From Natronospirillum sp965602035 (GTDB lineage Bacteria > Pseudomonadota > Gammaproteobacteria > Pseudomonadales > Natronospirillaceae), in the NCBI GenBank assembly GCA_965602035.1, contig OZ271919.1, forward strand, positions 1,240,001 through 1,304,000: a stretch of DNA of 64,000 bases. Direction: 5' to 3'. A program made the position numbers and the translations under genes. The notes beneath the pieces are model-generated. The model made no database searches, was not told the origin of the DNA, and saw only the letters and a list, made by a program, of their open reading frames with translations. Shown here piece after piece: positions 63,884-64,000 of the stretch; position 1 is the first letter of the stretch; each line of letters opens with the position of its first letter.

Positions 63884-64000
63884 TTATCCGAACAGCACAG
63901 ACCGAATGTCAAACCATTCCCCGCGGGGAACGCGCACATTCAGCACTTCAGCAAACAGGAAGAAAAACAGTAGCGCCGTTACCACCCCCACCAGCAAAGC
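63884..64000 (-). CDS. tctB: Tripartite tricarboxylate transporter TctB, C-terminal part (cut by window end)
   Basis: The last 38 codons and stop of a small membrane protein. It has a hydrophobic helix (GVVTALLFFFLFAEVLNV) and a short basic tail, as TctB does. It precedes tctA by 14 bp, the usual tctCBA order. The rest lies beyond base 64000. Confidence 0.75.
   Translation of the reverse strand, partial: ALLVGVVTALLFFFLFAEVLNVRVPRGEWFDIRSVLFG

Overview
The window comes from a gammaproteobacterium, most likely a marine or halophilic member of the Oceanospirillales/Alteromonadales sphere. The evidence is an E. coli-like 16S/23S/5S set, sspAB downstream of a petABC bc1 operon, sodium-type PomAB flagellar stators, RfaH, LptFG, DusA, YggX, MutY and TRAP/TTT organic-anion transporters. 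It is GC-rich by eye and gene-dense, with many 4-bp or 11-bp gene overlaps. This assignment is inference from gene content; no database was searched.

Layout. 1-4.2 kb: the 3' end of valS, a divergent alternative sigma factor / MerR-type regulator pair, and a secreted trypsin-like protease overlapping a META-domain lipoprotein. 4.6-10.1 kb: a minus-strand rRNA operon with two strong promoters, no tRNA in the 16S-23S spacer, and an intrinsic terminator. 10.3-15.2 kb: rplM-rpsI, petABC and sspAB. 15.2-23.3 kb: prfC, cmoB, pomAB and the isoprenoid operon xseB-ispA-dxs. 23.3-28.6 kb: a two-domain kinase-like/glycosidase-like protein, SprT-like protease, msrA, a PilZ protein, mutY and yggX. 28.6-33.5 kb: tRNA-Phe, fpr, a sulfite-reduction operon (cysI, DUF934, cobA) and rfaH. 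33.5-41.7 kb: a DMT exporter, OsmC, pirin with a divergent MerR regulator, a Tus-like replication-fork-trap protein next to dusA, and lptF-lptG. 41.9-48 kb: tRNA-Asn and a lipopolysaccharide segment (DUF6165, heptosyltransferase, dual-specificity-type phosphatase, MsbA-like exporter, manC). 48-64 kb: an accessory catabolic island.

The island (49.4-64 kb) is the most novel part. It holds two nearly identical ACMSD-type amidohydrolase/decarboxylase genes, an XRE-cupin and a GntR/FCD regulator, a PuuE-like NodB-fold C-N hydrolase, a DHPN-hydrolase-like alpha/beta hydrolase, an isochorismatase-fold amidase, a three-domain RidA-like protein, a ThDP-dependent enzyme, and both a TRAP and a tripartite tricarboxylate transporter. 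I infer uptake and stepwise hydrolysis of a nitrogen-containing (possibly heterocyclic) organic acid; the substrate is unknown. Each ACMSD copy is bracketed by arrays of small hairpins built around a 124-bp core. The core occurs four times, in inverted orientation on the two sides of each gene, which suggests a repeat-associated duplication or gene-conversion unit.

Smaller dispersed repeats run through the whole window: at least two REP-like families (one copy lies in frame inside dusA, one in the rRNA spacer) and a 68-bp element present twice with three mismatches.
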